A stretch of DNA of 8,042 bases from Candidatus Methanophaga sp. GoMg3.2 (GCA_013180565.1 QBUN01000319.1:1-8042); one strand, 5' to 3'; counted from the stretch's first letter, positions 1 through 6,035 are shown. Numbers and translations: made by a program. The notes: generated by a model from the letters alone, not told the origin.

Positions 1-55
1 CTTGCATGTAATTTCAATAAGTGGTAGTTGATATAGTTATTTCGTGACGCCCCCT

Positions 56-78
56 AAGGGTTGTATTACAAAACCCTT
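56..78 (+). repeat. Inverted repeat in the leader of the aminotransferase gene
   Basis: Seven-base arms AAGGGTT (56-62) and AACCCTT (72-78) enclose a nine-base loop. The stem lies just upstream of the first gene's ATG at 94 and follows a run of five C (50-54). It could be the terminator of an upstream gene, a leader hairpin or an operator. No T-tract follows it, so a bacterial-type intrinsic terminator is unlikely. The 93 bases before the ATG contain no recognisable gene end. Confidence 0.35.
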
Positions 79-93
79 TAACAATTGTTCAAT

Positions 94-1218
94 ATGCAGG
101 AAACAAAATTAATCCCAATAGCAAAACCAGTTATAGGCAAAGAAGAGATACGGGCTGTCGAAGAGGTATTAAGATCAGGAATGCTCGTGCAAGGGAAAAA
201 AGTAGAAGAATTCGAAAGAGCTTTCTCCGATTACATCAACGTTACTCATGCAATAGCAGTTGCTAACGGAACAATCGCTCTTGATGCGGCACTTAAAACA
301 TTAAGAATTAAACAAGGGGAGGAGGTCATTGTTCCTTCCTTCACTTTCATATCTACCGCAAACTCAATTCTGTTCCAGAGCGCAAAACCCGTTTTCGCCG
401 ATGTAGACGAGAGAACATTCAATATAAGTCCTAATGATGTCTTAGAGAAAATAACTGATAGAACGAAAGCAATCATAGGTGTGCATCTATTTGGTCATCC
501 ATTTGATGTAAAAGCCATACAGGAAATCTGCGAAGACCACAATCTGATTTTAATTGAAGACTGTGCACAAGCGCATGGTGCCGAGTATGAGGGTATAAAA
601 GTTGGAAGTTTTGGAATTGCTGGCTGTTTCTCTTTCTATGCAACAAAAAATATGACTACTGGAGAAGGGGGGATGATAACAACTAACAATAACGAAATAG
701 CAAATGTGTGCAGACAGCTCAGAAATCATGGCGAAAGTCAAAAGTATTTTCACACGAGGTTAGGATACAATTATCGGATGACTGATATACAGGCTGCGAT
801 AGGTCTTGCACAGCTAAATAAATTGGATGATTTTAACGAAAAGAGAATAAAGCACGCAGAATATCTTAACAAACACATAAAAGCATCTGGACTTAAACTT
901 CCACATAGGAAAAATGGGATTAAGCACGTCTATCATCAGTATGCGATTACGATAGAGGAAGAAGAAGGAGTTACAATCTCAAGAACTGAGTTCATGAAAT
1001 ATCTAAAAAATAAGGGTATTGGATCTGCAATTCACTATCCTCTGCCCATCCATAAACAGCCGTTATACCAACGGTTAGGTTATACGGATGAAACCGTCCA
1101 GTGTCCTGTAGCCACAGCATTATCCCAAAAGATTTTAAGTTTACCTGTTCATCCAGCTTTAACCGAAAAGGATTTGGTATTTATTGCGGAAACAATAAAT
1201 AACTTGGAGAGCGAATAA
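94..1218 (+). CDS. wbpE: DegT/DnrJ/EryC1/StrS aminotransferase, WbpE-like (UDP-3-keto sugar 3-aminotransferase)
   Basis: PLP-dependent sugar aminotransferase, predicted to transfer an amino group from glutamate to C3 of UDP-2-acetamido-3-keto-glucuronic acid in the cytoplasm. The 374-residue length is normal for the family. Counting from the ATG at 94, the N-terminus has the usual IPIAKPVIGKEEIRAV opening. The cofactor-binding Asp is in IEDCAQAHG (about D156). The Schiff-base lysine is in SFYATKNMTTGEGG (K185). The C-terminal GYNYRMTDIQAAIGLAQL and HYPLPIHKQP motifs are present. An in-frame TTG at 85 would add three residues; ATG is preferred because family members begin close to this point. 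No clear Shine-Dalgarno site is visible, so the message may have a short or unstructured leader. The next gene, a WbpB-like dehydrogenase, begins 20 bases downstream, which supports a diacetamido-uronic acid role. The exact keto-sugar substrate is inferred from context. Confidence 0.9.
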   Translation: MQETKLIPIAKPVIGKEEIRAVEEVLRSGMLVQGKKVEEFERAFSDYINVTHAIAVANGTIALDAALKTLRIKQGEEVIVPSFTFISTANSILFQSAKPVFADVDERTFNISPNDVLEKITDRTKAIIGVHLFGHPFDVKAIQEICEDHNLILIEDCAQAHGAEYEGIKVGSFGIAGCFSFYATKNMTTGEGGMITTNNNEIANVCRQLRNHGESQKYFHTRLGYNYRMTDIQAAIGLAQLNKLDDFNEKRIKHAEYLNKHIKASGLKLPHRKNGIKHVYHQYAITIEEEEGVTISRTEFMKYLKNKGIGSAIHYPLPIHKQPLYQRLGYTDETVQCPVATALSQKILSLPVHPALTEKDLVFIAETINNLESE

Positions 1219-1230
1219 GAATAAGAATAA
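1213..1230 (+). repeat. Three tandem copies of GAATAA spanning a stop codon
   Basis: The hexamer GAATAA occurs three times in a row and is followed by the near-copy GAAATAA. The aminotransferase stop (TAA, 1216-1218) lies inside the first copy, and the rest fills most of the 20-base gap to the next ATG. It looks like a short microsatellite. Slippage would change only the spacer length. No strong ribosome binding site is visible in the gap. Confidence 0.6.
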
Positions 1231-1238
1231 GAAATAAA

Positions 1239-2228
1239 ATGAAACTCGGCGTTATCGGGACAGGCTCCATGGGAAGGAACCATGTGAGAATCTATTCAGA
1301 ACTTAAAGAGGTTGAAGAGGTCTATGCCTTTGACGTTGATAAAGCGAACAAAAAAAAATCGGAGGAGTATGACATCATCGTTTGCGATACTATGGGGGAG
1401 CTTTTGGCGCGTGTTGATGCGGTAAGCATTTGCGTTCCAACAAAGTACCATCTTGAAGTTGCTAAAAGAGCGATTGAGAATGGTGTTCACTGCCTGATAG
1501 AAAAGCCAATTACCTTAACCGTGGAGGAGGCGGAGGAATTAGTGAATTTATTGGATACTAGTGGTTTAATTGCTGGCGTTGGACACATCGAGCGGTTTAA
1601 TCCAATCGTAGAGGAAATAAAGAGAATAATAAAAAATCCACTTTATGTGGAGATAAGGCGGCACAATCCTGCATCTACAAGGATAACGGACAGCTCAATC
1701 GTTGAAGATTTGATGATTCATGACATTGATATTGTATTCAATGTTTTCTATAAGCCCTTACAGGGTTTACTGGTAAGCCCCTCCTGGGCTTGCGGGGGCA
1801 CGGGCGGAGCCCGTGAAGAGCCCCACAGTGGCGATTACGAGCTTTACAGTGCAGGAAACAGCGACCTGTGCACTGCATTGCTCAAATTTAAATCGTCTAT
1901 TGTGTCGTTATCCGCGAGTAGAAAAGCATCGAAAAAAATCAGGTCGGTGTATGTAGAGGAGGAAGAGTTCACAATTGAAGGGGACTTCATGAACCAGGAG
2001 ATATACGTGTATAGGAAACCGGGGAAATATGGCATAGAAAATGAACGATATACACAGGAGAATATCATTGAAAAGGTTTTGGTGAATAAGGTAGAGCCGT
2101 TAAAGGAAGAATTAAAGGCTTTTATCAAGTGCGTGAAGAATAATGATGATTTTACCATCACACCCCTGCAAGCATTGAACAATTTAAGAATATGTGAGGA
2201 TATAAGGAGGTTAAATGGCATTCTTTAA
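1239..2228 (+). CDS. wbpB: Gfo/Idh/MocA oxidoreductase, WbpB-like UDP-sugar 3-dehydrogenase, with in-frame insertion
   Basis: NAD(P)-dependent oxidoreductase expected to oxidise C3 of UDP-GlcNAc-uronic acid, giving the keto substrate for the upstream aminotransferase. The Rossmann motif GTGSMGRNH is at residues 7-15, the family EKP motif at 88-90 (lysine K89 typical of the active site), and MIHDIDIVF near 160-167 with H161. The C-terminal half contains the expected mixed alpha/beta domain. Length is 329 residues. The region between FNVFY and SGDYELYSAGN (residues about 172-196) is unusual: it is Gly/Pro/Trp/Cys-rich, encoded by GC-rich palindromic DNA, and is where I would expect only a short loop. 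It keeps the frame open, so the protein may still be made, but activity is uncertain. The 3' end overlaps the next gene by 14 bases, indicating translational coupling. Confidence 0.85.
   Translation: MKLGVIGTGSMGRNHVRIYSELKEVEEVYAFDVDKANKKKSEEYDIIVCDTMGELLARVDAVSICVPTKYHLEVAKRAIENGVHCLIEKPITLTVEEAEELVNLLDTSGLIAGVGHIERFNPIVEEIKRIIKNPLYVEIRRHNPASTRITDSSIVEDLMIHDIDIVFNVFYKPLQGLLVSPSWACGGTGGAREEPHSGDYELYSAGNSDLCTALLKFKSSIVSLSASRKASKKIRSVYVEEEEFTIEGDFMNQEIYVYRKPGKYGIENERYTQENIIEKVLVNKVEPLKEELKAFIKCVKNNDDFTITPLQALNNLRICEDIRRLNGIL
1751..1824 (+). repeat. GC-rich multi-hairpin palindromic element inserted in frame
   Basis: Three consecutive hairpins are visible. Arms 1751-1758 and 1762-1769 pair with one G-T and a 3-base loop. 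AAGCCC (1775-1780) pairs with GGGCTT (1786-1791) around a 5-base loop. CACGGGC (1799-1805) pairs perfectly with GCCCGTG (1809-1815) around GGA. A G-run (1794-1798) and CCCC (1821-1824) flank the third stem and could extend it across a bulge. Composition contrasts strongly with the AT-rich flanks. The segment encodes about 25 residues without a stop. Such features recall the palindromic repeats that insert in frame in Rickettsia genes, but I cannot assign a family. Exact ends are estimates because no target duplication is evident. Confidence 0.55.
2204..2210 (+). promoter_or_regulatory. Strong Shine-Dalgarno site for the acetyltransferase gene
   Basis: AAGGAGG ends four bases before the ATG at 2215 and lies inside the 3' end of the upstream oxidoreductase gene. 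It is the best ribosome binding site in the cluster and fixes this start codon. Confidence 0.8.
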
Positions 2229-2784
2229 GCATCCTACAGCAGTTGTAGAAAGCGATGATATAGGAGATGAGACGAAGATATGGCACTTCGCGCATGTGAG
2301 AGCGGGAGCGCAGATAGGGAAAAATTGCATCATAGGCAAGAGCGCGTATATAGATGCGGATGTGGAAATAGGAAACGGTGTAAAAATCCAGAATTTCGTT
2401 TCTGTTTATAAAGGGGTAAGGATAGAGGATGAAGTTTTAGTCGGACCCTCAGTAACGTTCACAAATGATTTATATCCAAGAGCTTTTAGGTGGGGTGAGG
2501 ATAAGATAACATCAACAGTGGTCAAAAAAGGTGCGAGCATTGGCGCCAACTCGACTATTGTTTGTGGCGTGACAATTGGAGATTATGCACTGGTAGGGGC
2601 AGGTTCAATTGTCACAAAAGATGTTCCGCCTTTCGGATTGGTGTATGGAAATCCCGCGGAATTGAAAGGTTTTGTATGCTATTGCGGGGGGAAACTGAGT
2701 GAAATTGTTAGAGAAGAGAACGAAAAAATAGTTTATAAGTGTGGATGCGGGAAGGAAGTGGAAATAAAGAGATATGAAGGGTGA
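2215..2784 (+). CDS. wbpD: Hexapeptide-repeat N-acetyltransferase, WbpD-like (UDP-3-amino-sugar N-acetyltransferase)
   Basis: Predicted to transfer acetyl from acetyl-CoA to the 3-amino group of UDP-2-acetamido-3-amino-glucuronic acid, the last step of the visible pathway. The 189-residue protein is a left-handed beta-helix: hexapeptide repeats run from about residue 20 to 75 and again from about 105 to 145, separated by a loop. The loop holds VTFTNDLYPRAF, with the Asn at position 84. In the related N-acetyltransferases WlbB and QdtC an Asn at this position is the reported catalytic residue. The GNPAELKGFVC end of the core is family-typical. A C-terminal extension contains two C-x-C pairs (CYCGGKL and YKCGCGKE) resembling a small zinc ribbon. 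The gene overlaps the upstream dehydrogenase by 14 bases. Confidence 0.88.
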   Translation: MAFFKHPTAVVESDDIGDETKIWHFAHVRAGAQIGKNCIIGKSAYIDADVEIGNGVKIQNFVSVYKGVRIEDEVLVGPSVTFTNDLYPRAFRWGEDKITSTVVKKGASIGANSTIVCGVTIGDYALVGAGSIVTKDVPPFGLVYGNPAELKGFVCYCGGKLSEIVREENEKIVYKCGCGKEVEIKRYEG

Positions 2785-2785
2785 T
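2780..2785 (+). promoter_or_regulatory. Ribosome binding site choosing ATG 2789 for the AlbA_2 gene
   Basis: GGTGAT matches the extended archaeal Shine-Dalgarno consensus (GGAGGTGAT) and sits three bases before the ATG at 2789. It favours that start over in-frame ATGs at 2774 and 2798. The acetyltransferase stop codon (TGA 2782-2784) is embedded in it, so termination and re-initiation could be coupled. Confidence 0.55.
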
Positions 2786-2788
2786 ACA

Positions 2789-4135
2789 ATGAAACCCATG
2801 GAATCGGAAACAGTGGAACTTAAGAAATCCACTGCACAATTGGAGATGGCACTGAAAGCAGTTTGTGCATTTTTAAATCATAAAGGCGGAACAATATACT
2901 TTGGAATACGCGACCACGGAGAAATTATTGGGCAAGATGTGTCAGATTCTAGATTAAAAAATATTTCTCATAAAATAAGGCAGAAAATAAAACCTGAAAT
3001 AACACCAGAAATGACGATTACTGAGTTAAACAAAAATAAAATAATCGAAGTTATAGTAAAAGAGGGAAACAACAAACCCTATTTTTTGGATGGTGTTGCC
3101 TATAAAAGATCTGGAACTGAAAACATTACCATTCCACCTGATGAACTGAGAAGATTGTTTTTGGAAATAGATAAAAAGCAGTGGGATGCAGAGATCTATG
3201 AAGGAGCGACATTGGAGGATATAGACGAAAAGAAGGTCAAACTGTTTTTGAGAAAAGCAAAAGCCGAAAGAAATTTTGAGGTTGAAGAAACTATTCCGGT
3301 AAGTGAAGCACTGGAGAAATTGGAATTGAAAGAGGATAAATATAAATTAACAAATTCGTCTATATTATTATTTGGCAGGAGCCCTCAGCGATATTTCTTA
3401 CAGGCTGAAGTCAGGTGTGCTCGTTTCAAAGGAACGAAACCGTTAGAATTTATTGATATGAAAGTTTTTGATGGTGGTATTATTGACCAAGTTACGGCGG
3501 CGGAGGATTTTGTTTTGAGGCATATAAATAAATCTGCATGGATTGAGCCAATGAAAATCGAGCGACAGGAGAAGTGGGAATATCCACCTGATGCTGTAAG
3601 AGAGGCTATTGTTAACGCTGTTTGCCATAGGGACTACGAATCTACGGGGAATATCCAAATCAGGGTATTCGATGATAGAATTGAAATCTGGGGCTGTGGT
3701 CCTCTTCCACAACCTTTAACACCGGACGATTTAAAAAGGGAGCACAAATCAATCCCAAGAAACCCATTGATTGCAAAATGCTTCTTTTTGATAAAATACA
3801 TTGAGCAATGGGGGACTGGAACGAACAGAATGATCGACAAATGTTTGGATTATGGCTTACCGGAGCCGCTATTTGAGGAGATTGCTGGTGATTTTGTTGT
3901 GACTTTTAAGAGACACCATATCAATGATGAGATTTTGAAAGAACTAAATGAAAGGCAGAAGAGAGTTATTGAATATCTAAAAGGAAAGGATAAAACAATA
4001 GCAAATAAGGAATATCAGGTATTGTTTGGGGTTTCAAGAAATACTGCCTCTAAGGATTTAAATGATTTGGTTGAAAAAAGGATAGTAAAGCGAGCAGGAG
4101 CGGGGAAGAGAAGTATAAGATATCTGCTCAATTAA
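2789..4135 (+). CDS. AlbA_2 domain / HATPase-like / winged-helix putative transcriptional regulator
   Basis: Soluble multidomain protein of 448 residues, of the group often annotated as putative transcriptional regulator or 'ATP-dependent DNA helicase' with a Schlafen AlbA_2 domain. Residues about 5-125 form the AlbA_2 nucleic-acid-binding domain (ESETVELK, FLNHKGGTIYFGIRD, YKRSGTEN). Residues about 265-370 match the HATPase_c_4 type: VREAIVNAVCHRDY carries the N-box E272 and N276, and QWGTGTNRM (340-348) is a glycine-rich ATP-lid motif. Residues about 387-448 form a C-terminal winged helix (FGVSRNTASKDLNDLVEKRIV). The preferred start follows a GGTGAT ribosome site; ATG 2774 would add five residues and overlap the upstream gene. 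It sits between acetyltransferase and dehydrogenase genes without an obvious biochemical role in sugar synthesis, so it may control the cluster or be a later arrival. The regulatory target is unknown. Confidence 0.85.
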   Translation: MKPMESETVELKKSTAQLEMALKAVCAFLNHKGGTIYFGIRDHGEIIGQDVSDSRLKNISHKIRQKIKPEITPEMTITELNKNKIIEVIVKEGNNKPYFLDGVAYKRSGTENITIPPDELRRLFLEIDKKQWDAEIYEGATLEDIDEKKVKLFLRKAKAERNFEVEETIPVSEALEKLELKEDKYKLTNSSILLFGRSPQRYFLQAEVRCARFKGTKPLEFIDMKVFDGGIIDQVTAAEDFVLRHINKSAWIEPMKIERQEKWEYPPDAVREAIVNAVCHRDYESTGNIQIRVFDDRIEIWGCGPLPQPLTPDDLKREHKSIPRNPLIAKCFFLIKYIEQWGTGTNRMIDKCLDYGLPEPLFEEIAGDFVVTFKRHHINDEILKELNERQKRVIEYLKGKDKTIANKEYQVLFGVSRNTASKDLNDLVEKRIVKRAGAGKRSIRYLLN

Positions 4136-4155
4136 TGTGCAAAAAATGTGCAAAA
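4134..4155 (+). repeat. Tandem 11-bp duplication after the AlbA_2 gene
   Basis: AATGTGCAAAA occurs twice without a spacer, beginning within the stop codon of the AlbA_2 gene. It precedes the purine-rich ribosome-binding region of the dehydrogenase gene. It is probably a replication-slippage duplication; an operator half-site role is possible but unsupported. Confidence 0.6.
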
Positions 4156-4184
4156 AACTAAGGAGAAGAGAGGATGAATGAAAG

Positions 4185-5024
4185 ATGAAGAATGAGATTG
4201 CAGTGATTGGATTGGGCAAGGCGGGTTTGCCACTCGCAAGTATCATAGCAGATAACGGTTTTGAAGTTATTGGTGTGGACATAGACGGAAGAAAATGTGA
4301 AGATATAAACAGGGGTAAAAATCCAATTCCTGAGGAGAAGGAATTAGATGAGCTAATTAAAAAGCACGGTGGAAAGGATTTAATTGCAACAACTAAGTAT
4401 GAGGATGTGGAAGAATGCAACGTGTTCCTCATAATTGTTCCACTATTTACGGATGAAAATAATAATCCCGATTTCAGTGTTTTAGAGAATGCATTCAGAA
4501 GTGTTGGTAAGATTCTAAAGAAGAGCGATTTAGTAGTTTTAGAGACGACTGTGCCGCCAATGACTACTGAAAAACTTGCGAGGAAATGGCTGGAAGAAGA
4601 AAGCAGATTGGCATTGGAATCGGATGAATTCTATTTGGCACACTCGCCTGAAAGGATAATGACAGGATACAGCATTTCACGATTGAGAGATTTTCCAAAG
4701 GTTATCGGCGGTGTTGATGAAGAGAGCGGAAAGCGAGCGTTTGAAGAGTATAAGGAGTTTATACCAAATTTGCATTTGGTTTCATCAGCGAGAGTTGCAG
4801 AATTTATAAAACTCATGGAAGGGTGTTACAGGGATGTTAACATAGCGCTTGCTAATGAGCTGTTAAAAATTGGAGATGAGCTGGACATTGATTTTTACGA
4901 AGCAAGAGAGTATGCAAACCATGAATATTGCCAGATTCATTTGCCTTCCACAGGTGTTGGTGGGCATTGCATCCCTCTTTACCCGTGGTTTTTGATTAAA
5001 GAGATGGAGAAGAGGGAGAAGTAA
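4185..5024 (+). CDS. 3'-truncated nucleotide-sugar 6-dehydrogenase, WbpA/WecC-like (probably non-functional)
   Basis: N-terminal two thirds of a UDP-N-acetyl-hexosamine 6-dehydrogenase, which would oxidise UDP-GlcNAc or UDP-ManNAc to the uronic acid with two NAD. GLGKAGLPLA (about 9-18) is the NAD-binding loop. HSPERIMTG, then KLMEGCYRDVNIALANEL with K209, and GVGGHCIPLYPW with the catalytic Cys at 262 are all present. The frame stops at residue 279, whereas family members run to about 420-440 residues, so the C-terminal UDP-binding domain is missing. The start at 4185 follows a purine-rich AGGAGAAGAGAGG tract; earlier ATGs at 4174 and 4178 open only 5-6 codon frames. In another frame the homology continues past the stop (see next entry), so the end reflects a frameshift or small deletion followed by a rearrangement. 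The product is unlikely to be active. Confidence 0.8.
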   Translation: MKNEIAVIGLGKAGLPLASIIADNGFEVIGVDIDGRKCEDINRGKNPIPEEKELDELIKKHGGKDLIATTKYEDVEECNVFLIIVPLFTDENNNPDFSVLENAFRSVGKILKKSDLVVLETTVPPMTTEKLARKWLEEESRLALESDEFYLAHSPERIMTGYSISRLRDFPKVIGGVDEESGKRAFEEYKEFIPNLHLVSSARVAEFIKLMEGCYRDVNIALANELLKIGDELDIDFYEAREYANHEYCQIHLPSTGVGGHCIPLYPWFLIKEMEKREK

Positions 5025-5062
5025 ACGATGAGATGGTCAACTATTGGGCGGAAAGAATCCTA
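5021..5062 (+). pseudogene. Out-of-frame continuation of the truncated dehydrogenase
   Basis: In the -1 frame relative to the upstream ORF, codons 5021-5062 read VNDEMVNYWAERIL. This resembles the 'arkiNDxMxxYxxxxi' helix that follows the catalytic domain in UDP-GlcNAc/ManNAc dehydrogenases. About ten residues normally present between the Lys-rich end of the upstream ORF and this helix seem to be missing, so a small deletion probably caused the frameshift. The similarity ends near 5062, where sequence belonging to the opposite-strand RelE gene begins. Confidence 0.6.
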
Positions 5063-5241
5063 TATCCCCTAACCCTCAAACGATAATGATTCCGATAGCC
5101 CTTTAACTTCTTTATATCAAGTTCAGGAGAAAAACCTTTTTTGAGTTTGCTTATCTTCTCATTTATTATTCTACCGATACTTGAGTTTAAAGTTTCCAAC
5201 TGTTTTTCTGCTTTTCTCTCCAAAAATACATTATAACTCAT
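5041..5241 (-). CDS. relE: RelE/ParE-family toxin, C-terminally truncated
   Basis: Small RelE-type protein, in intact form a ribosome-dependent mRNA endonuclease. The 66 residues show the fold's start (MSYNVFLERKAEKQLETL) and middle (KLKGYRNHYRLRVRGYRIL) but stop after only SAQ. Family members are about 85-90 residues and continue with two more strands ending in an H-R-x-x-x-Y-like motif that carries key residues. The last codons lie on DNA whose other strand encodes dehydrogenase remnant, so the natural 3' end was lost in a rearrangement. The start codon overlaps the antitoxin gene by 11 bases, the normal arrangement for these pairs. The toxin is very probably inactive. Confidence 0.75.
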   Translation of the reverse strand: MSYNVFLERKAEKQLETLNSSIGRIINEKISKLKKGFSPELDIKKLKGYRNHYRLRVRGYRILSAQ

Positions 5242-5404
5242 TTAATTCGATTTTTCCTTCACTCTTTCTTTTCTCATAATCCTCTATCTCTTTTATTTCG
5301 TCCTCTTCTGCTTCTTCTATACCTATCAATCTTGCATCTATTATGCTTTCAATCTTCTTTAGCACGAATTTTATCTCTGTTACTTCTTTACTTATTTCCT
5401 CCAT
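5231..5404 (-). CDS. relB: RelB-like small antitoxin
   Basis: Acidic 57-residue protein, predicted antitoxin for the overlapping RelE gene. It begins MEEISKEVTEIKFVLKKIE, a helical segment that may oligomerise, and ends with a charged toxin-binding tail (EIEDYEKRKSEGKIEL). No ribbon-helix-helix is evident. An ATG at 5455 would give 74 residues. The start at 5404 is preferred because GGGTGGGATA directly precedes it and a TATA-like TTTAAATAC lies about 35 bases upstream on the same strand. A second TATA-like AT-rich stretch near 5487-5497 could serve the longer form, so the choice is not certain. With a truncated partner the antitoxin has no obvious target here. Confidence 0.65.
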   Translation of the reverse strand: MEEISKEVTEIKFVLKKIESIIDARLIGIEEAEEDEIKEIEDYEKRKSEGKIELNEL

Positions 5405-5433
5405 TATCCCACCCGTTATTAATCTAAATTCTT

Positions 5434-5444
5434 TGTATTTAAAC
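5434..5444 (-). promoter_or_regulatory. TATA-like box upstream of relB
   Basis: On the minus strand the AT-rich GTTTAAATACA lies about 35 bases before the ATG at 5404. That predicts a transcription start about 10 bases before the codon, a leader with room for the GGTGG site. Motif only; not demonstrated. Confidence 0.3.
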
Positions 5445-5553
5445 TTATCATCCATCCTATCCCCCTTTTAGCACAAGTTTTCCTTATGTTTAAAAAGGAG
5501 AAAATGCTTTTGTAGGCGTTGATTAATGATTTCGGACATGATGTTCTCTTCCA

Positions 5554-5754
5554 TTATGAGATGTCATCCTCTTTTGAATACGCACAGACTGCCTGTATCG
5601 GTCTTCCTTCTTCAGCCCTTGCATGCAAAGTAATATTATAACGATTTTTGTTAATTTAATCATAAGCAGTCTTCCTTAGCTTAATCCGGTAGACGACAAT
5701 TGTTTTATTCTTTTGATAGATATACTGCAAATCCTCTTCTTTTATCTTCAGCAT
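5554..5754 (-). pseudogene. Decayed small gene with an internal in-frame stop
   Basis: From an ATG at 5754, preceded by GGGGTAAAG, a frame reads 32 residues (MLKIKEEDLQYIYQKNKT... ending RKTAYD) to TAA at 5656-5658. It then continues in the same frame for 33 more codons to TAA at 5554-5556. The second part contains LHARAEEGRPIQAVCAYSKEDD, whose GRPI-x-x-V-x-A pattern recalls small DUF4258-type proteins; that family match is weak. The two parts read as one small protein interrupted by a nonsense mutation and missing its tail. The first part alone could still be translated. Another stop-free stretch (VVLKNKIIGIDKRGK...) lies in a different frame just upstream. No function can be assigned. Confidence 0.35.
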
Positions 5755-5885
5755 CTTTACCCCTTTTATCTATTCCTATAATTTTATTCTTCAACACAAC
5801 ATTTAAAGATTATGATTTTCTCCCTAAAACTTACTCTATAAAATATCTCTGGTAATTTTTATCACGCAGAGACAATGTATGAATC
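5755..5885. other. AT-rich spacer without recognised gene
   Basis: This stretch separates the decayed minus-strand gene from the plus-strand hydrolase fragment. Apart from a short stop-free minus-strand segment near its left end and TATA-like AT tracts on both strands, I see no coding or structural signal. The neighbouring 5456-5553 is likewise without a recognisable gene. Confidence 0.4.
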
Positions 5886-6035
5886 ATGTTCATATTTGGA
5901 CACATAGGGATTACCCTTGGCATTGCATTCGTATTATTCCAGTTCGTTCTTCCACGGATTGGGATAAGAGAGAAGAGAATCAATTATTTGTTCGTTGCAC
6001 TTGGAGCGATCCTTCCAGACCTGAATAATGCGTAA
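5886..6035 (+). pseudogene. N-terminal fragment of a YdjM-like membrane-associated metal-dependent hydrolase
   Basis: An ATG at 5886 opens 49 codons beginning MFIFGHIGITLGIAFVLF, then a short basic segment, then LFVALGAILPDL. The GHIGITLG start, one hydrophobic segment and the 'ALGAILPD' motif are characteristic of archaeal proteins annotated as metal-dependent hydrolases (YdjM/PF04307 type), normally roughly 150-200 residues. Homology stops immediately after the LPD motif, where a 7-bp tandem repeat array begins and supplies the stop codon. The rest, including a later His motif, is absent. A separate 40-codon stop-free frame after the repeat (6077-6196) is in another phase and could not be tied to this family. 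Confidence 0.5.

Noticed and set aside
56..78. Leader stem as intrinsic terminator
   Set aside because: No T-tract follows the stem, and archaeal termination depends on T-runs rather than hairpins; recorded only as an inverted repeat.
246..753. Minus-strand open frames inside the aminotransferase gene
   Set aside because: They lie fully within a strongly supported plus-strand enzyme, show no family motifs and have no ribosome sites.
1751..1824. Hairpin array as a tRNA-like or structured RNA gene
   Set aside because: No T-loop, anticodon-arm or acceptor pattern, and the reading frame stays open through it; a palindromic insertion fits better.
1844..2221. 125-codon minus-strand frame inside the oxidoreductase gene
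   Set aside because: Antisense of a real coding region with low-complexity Ser/Phe content typical of reverse-frame shadows.
4058..4432. 124-codon minus-strand frame over the regulator/dehydrogenase boundary
   Set aside because: Antisense shadow, Ser/Phe-rich, crossing two genes without homology or start signals.
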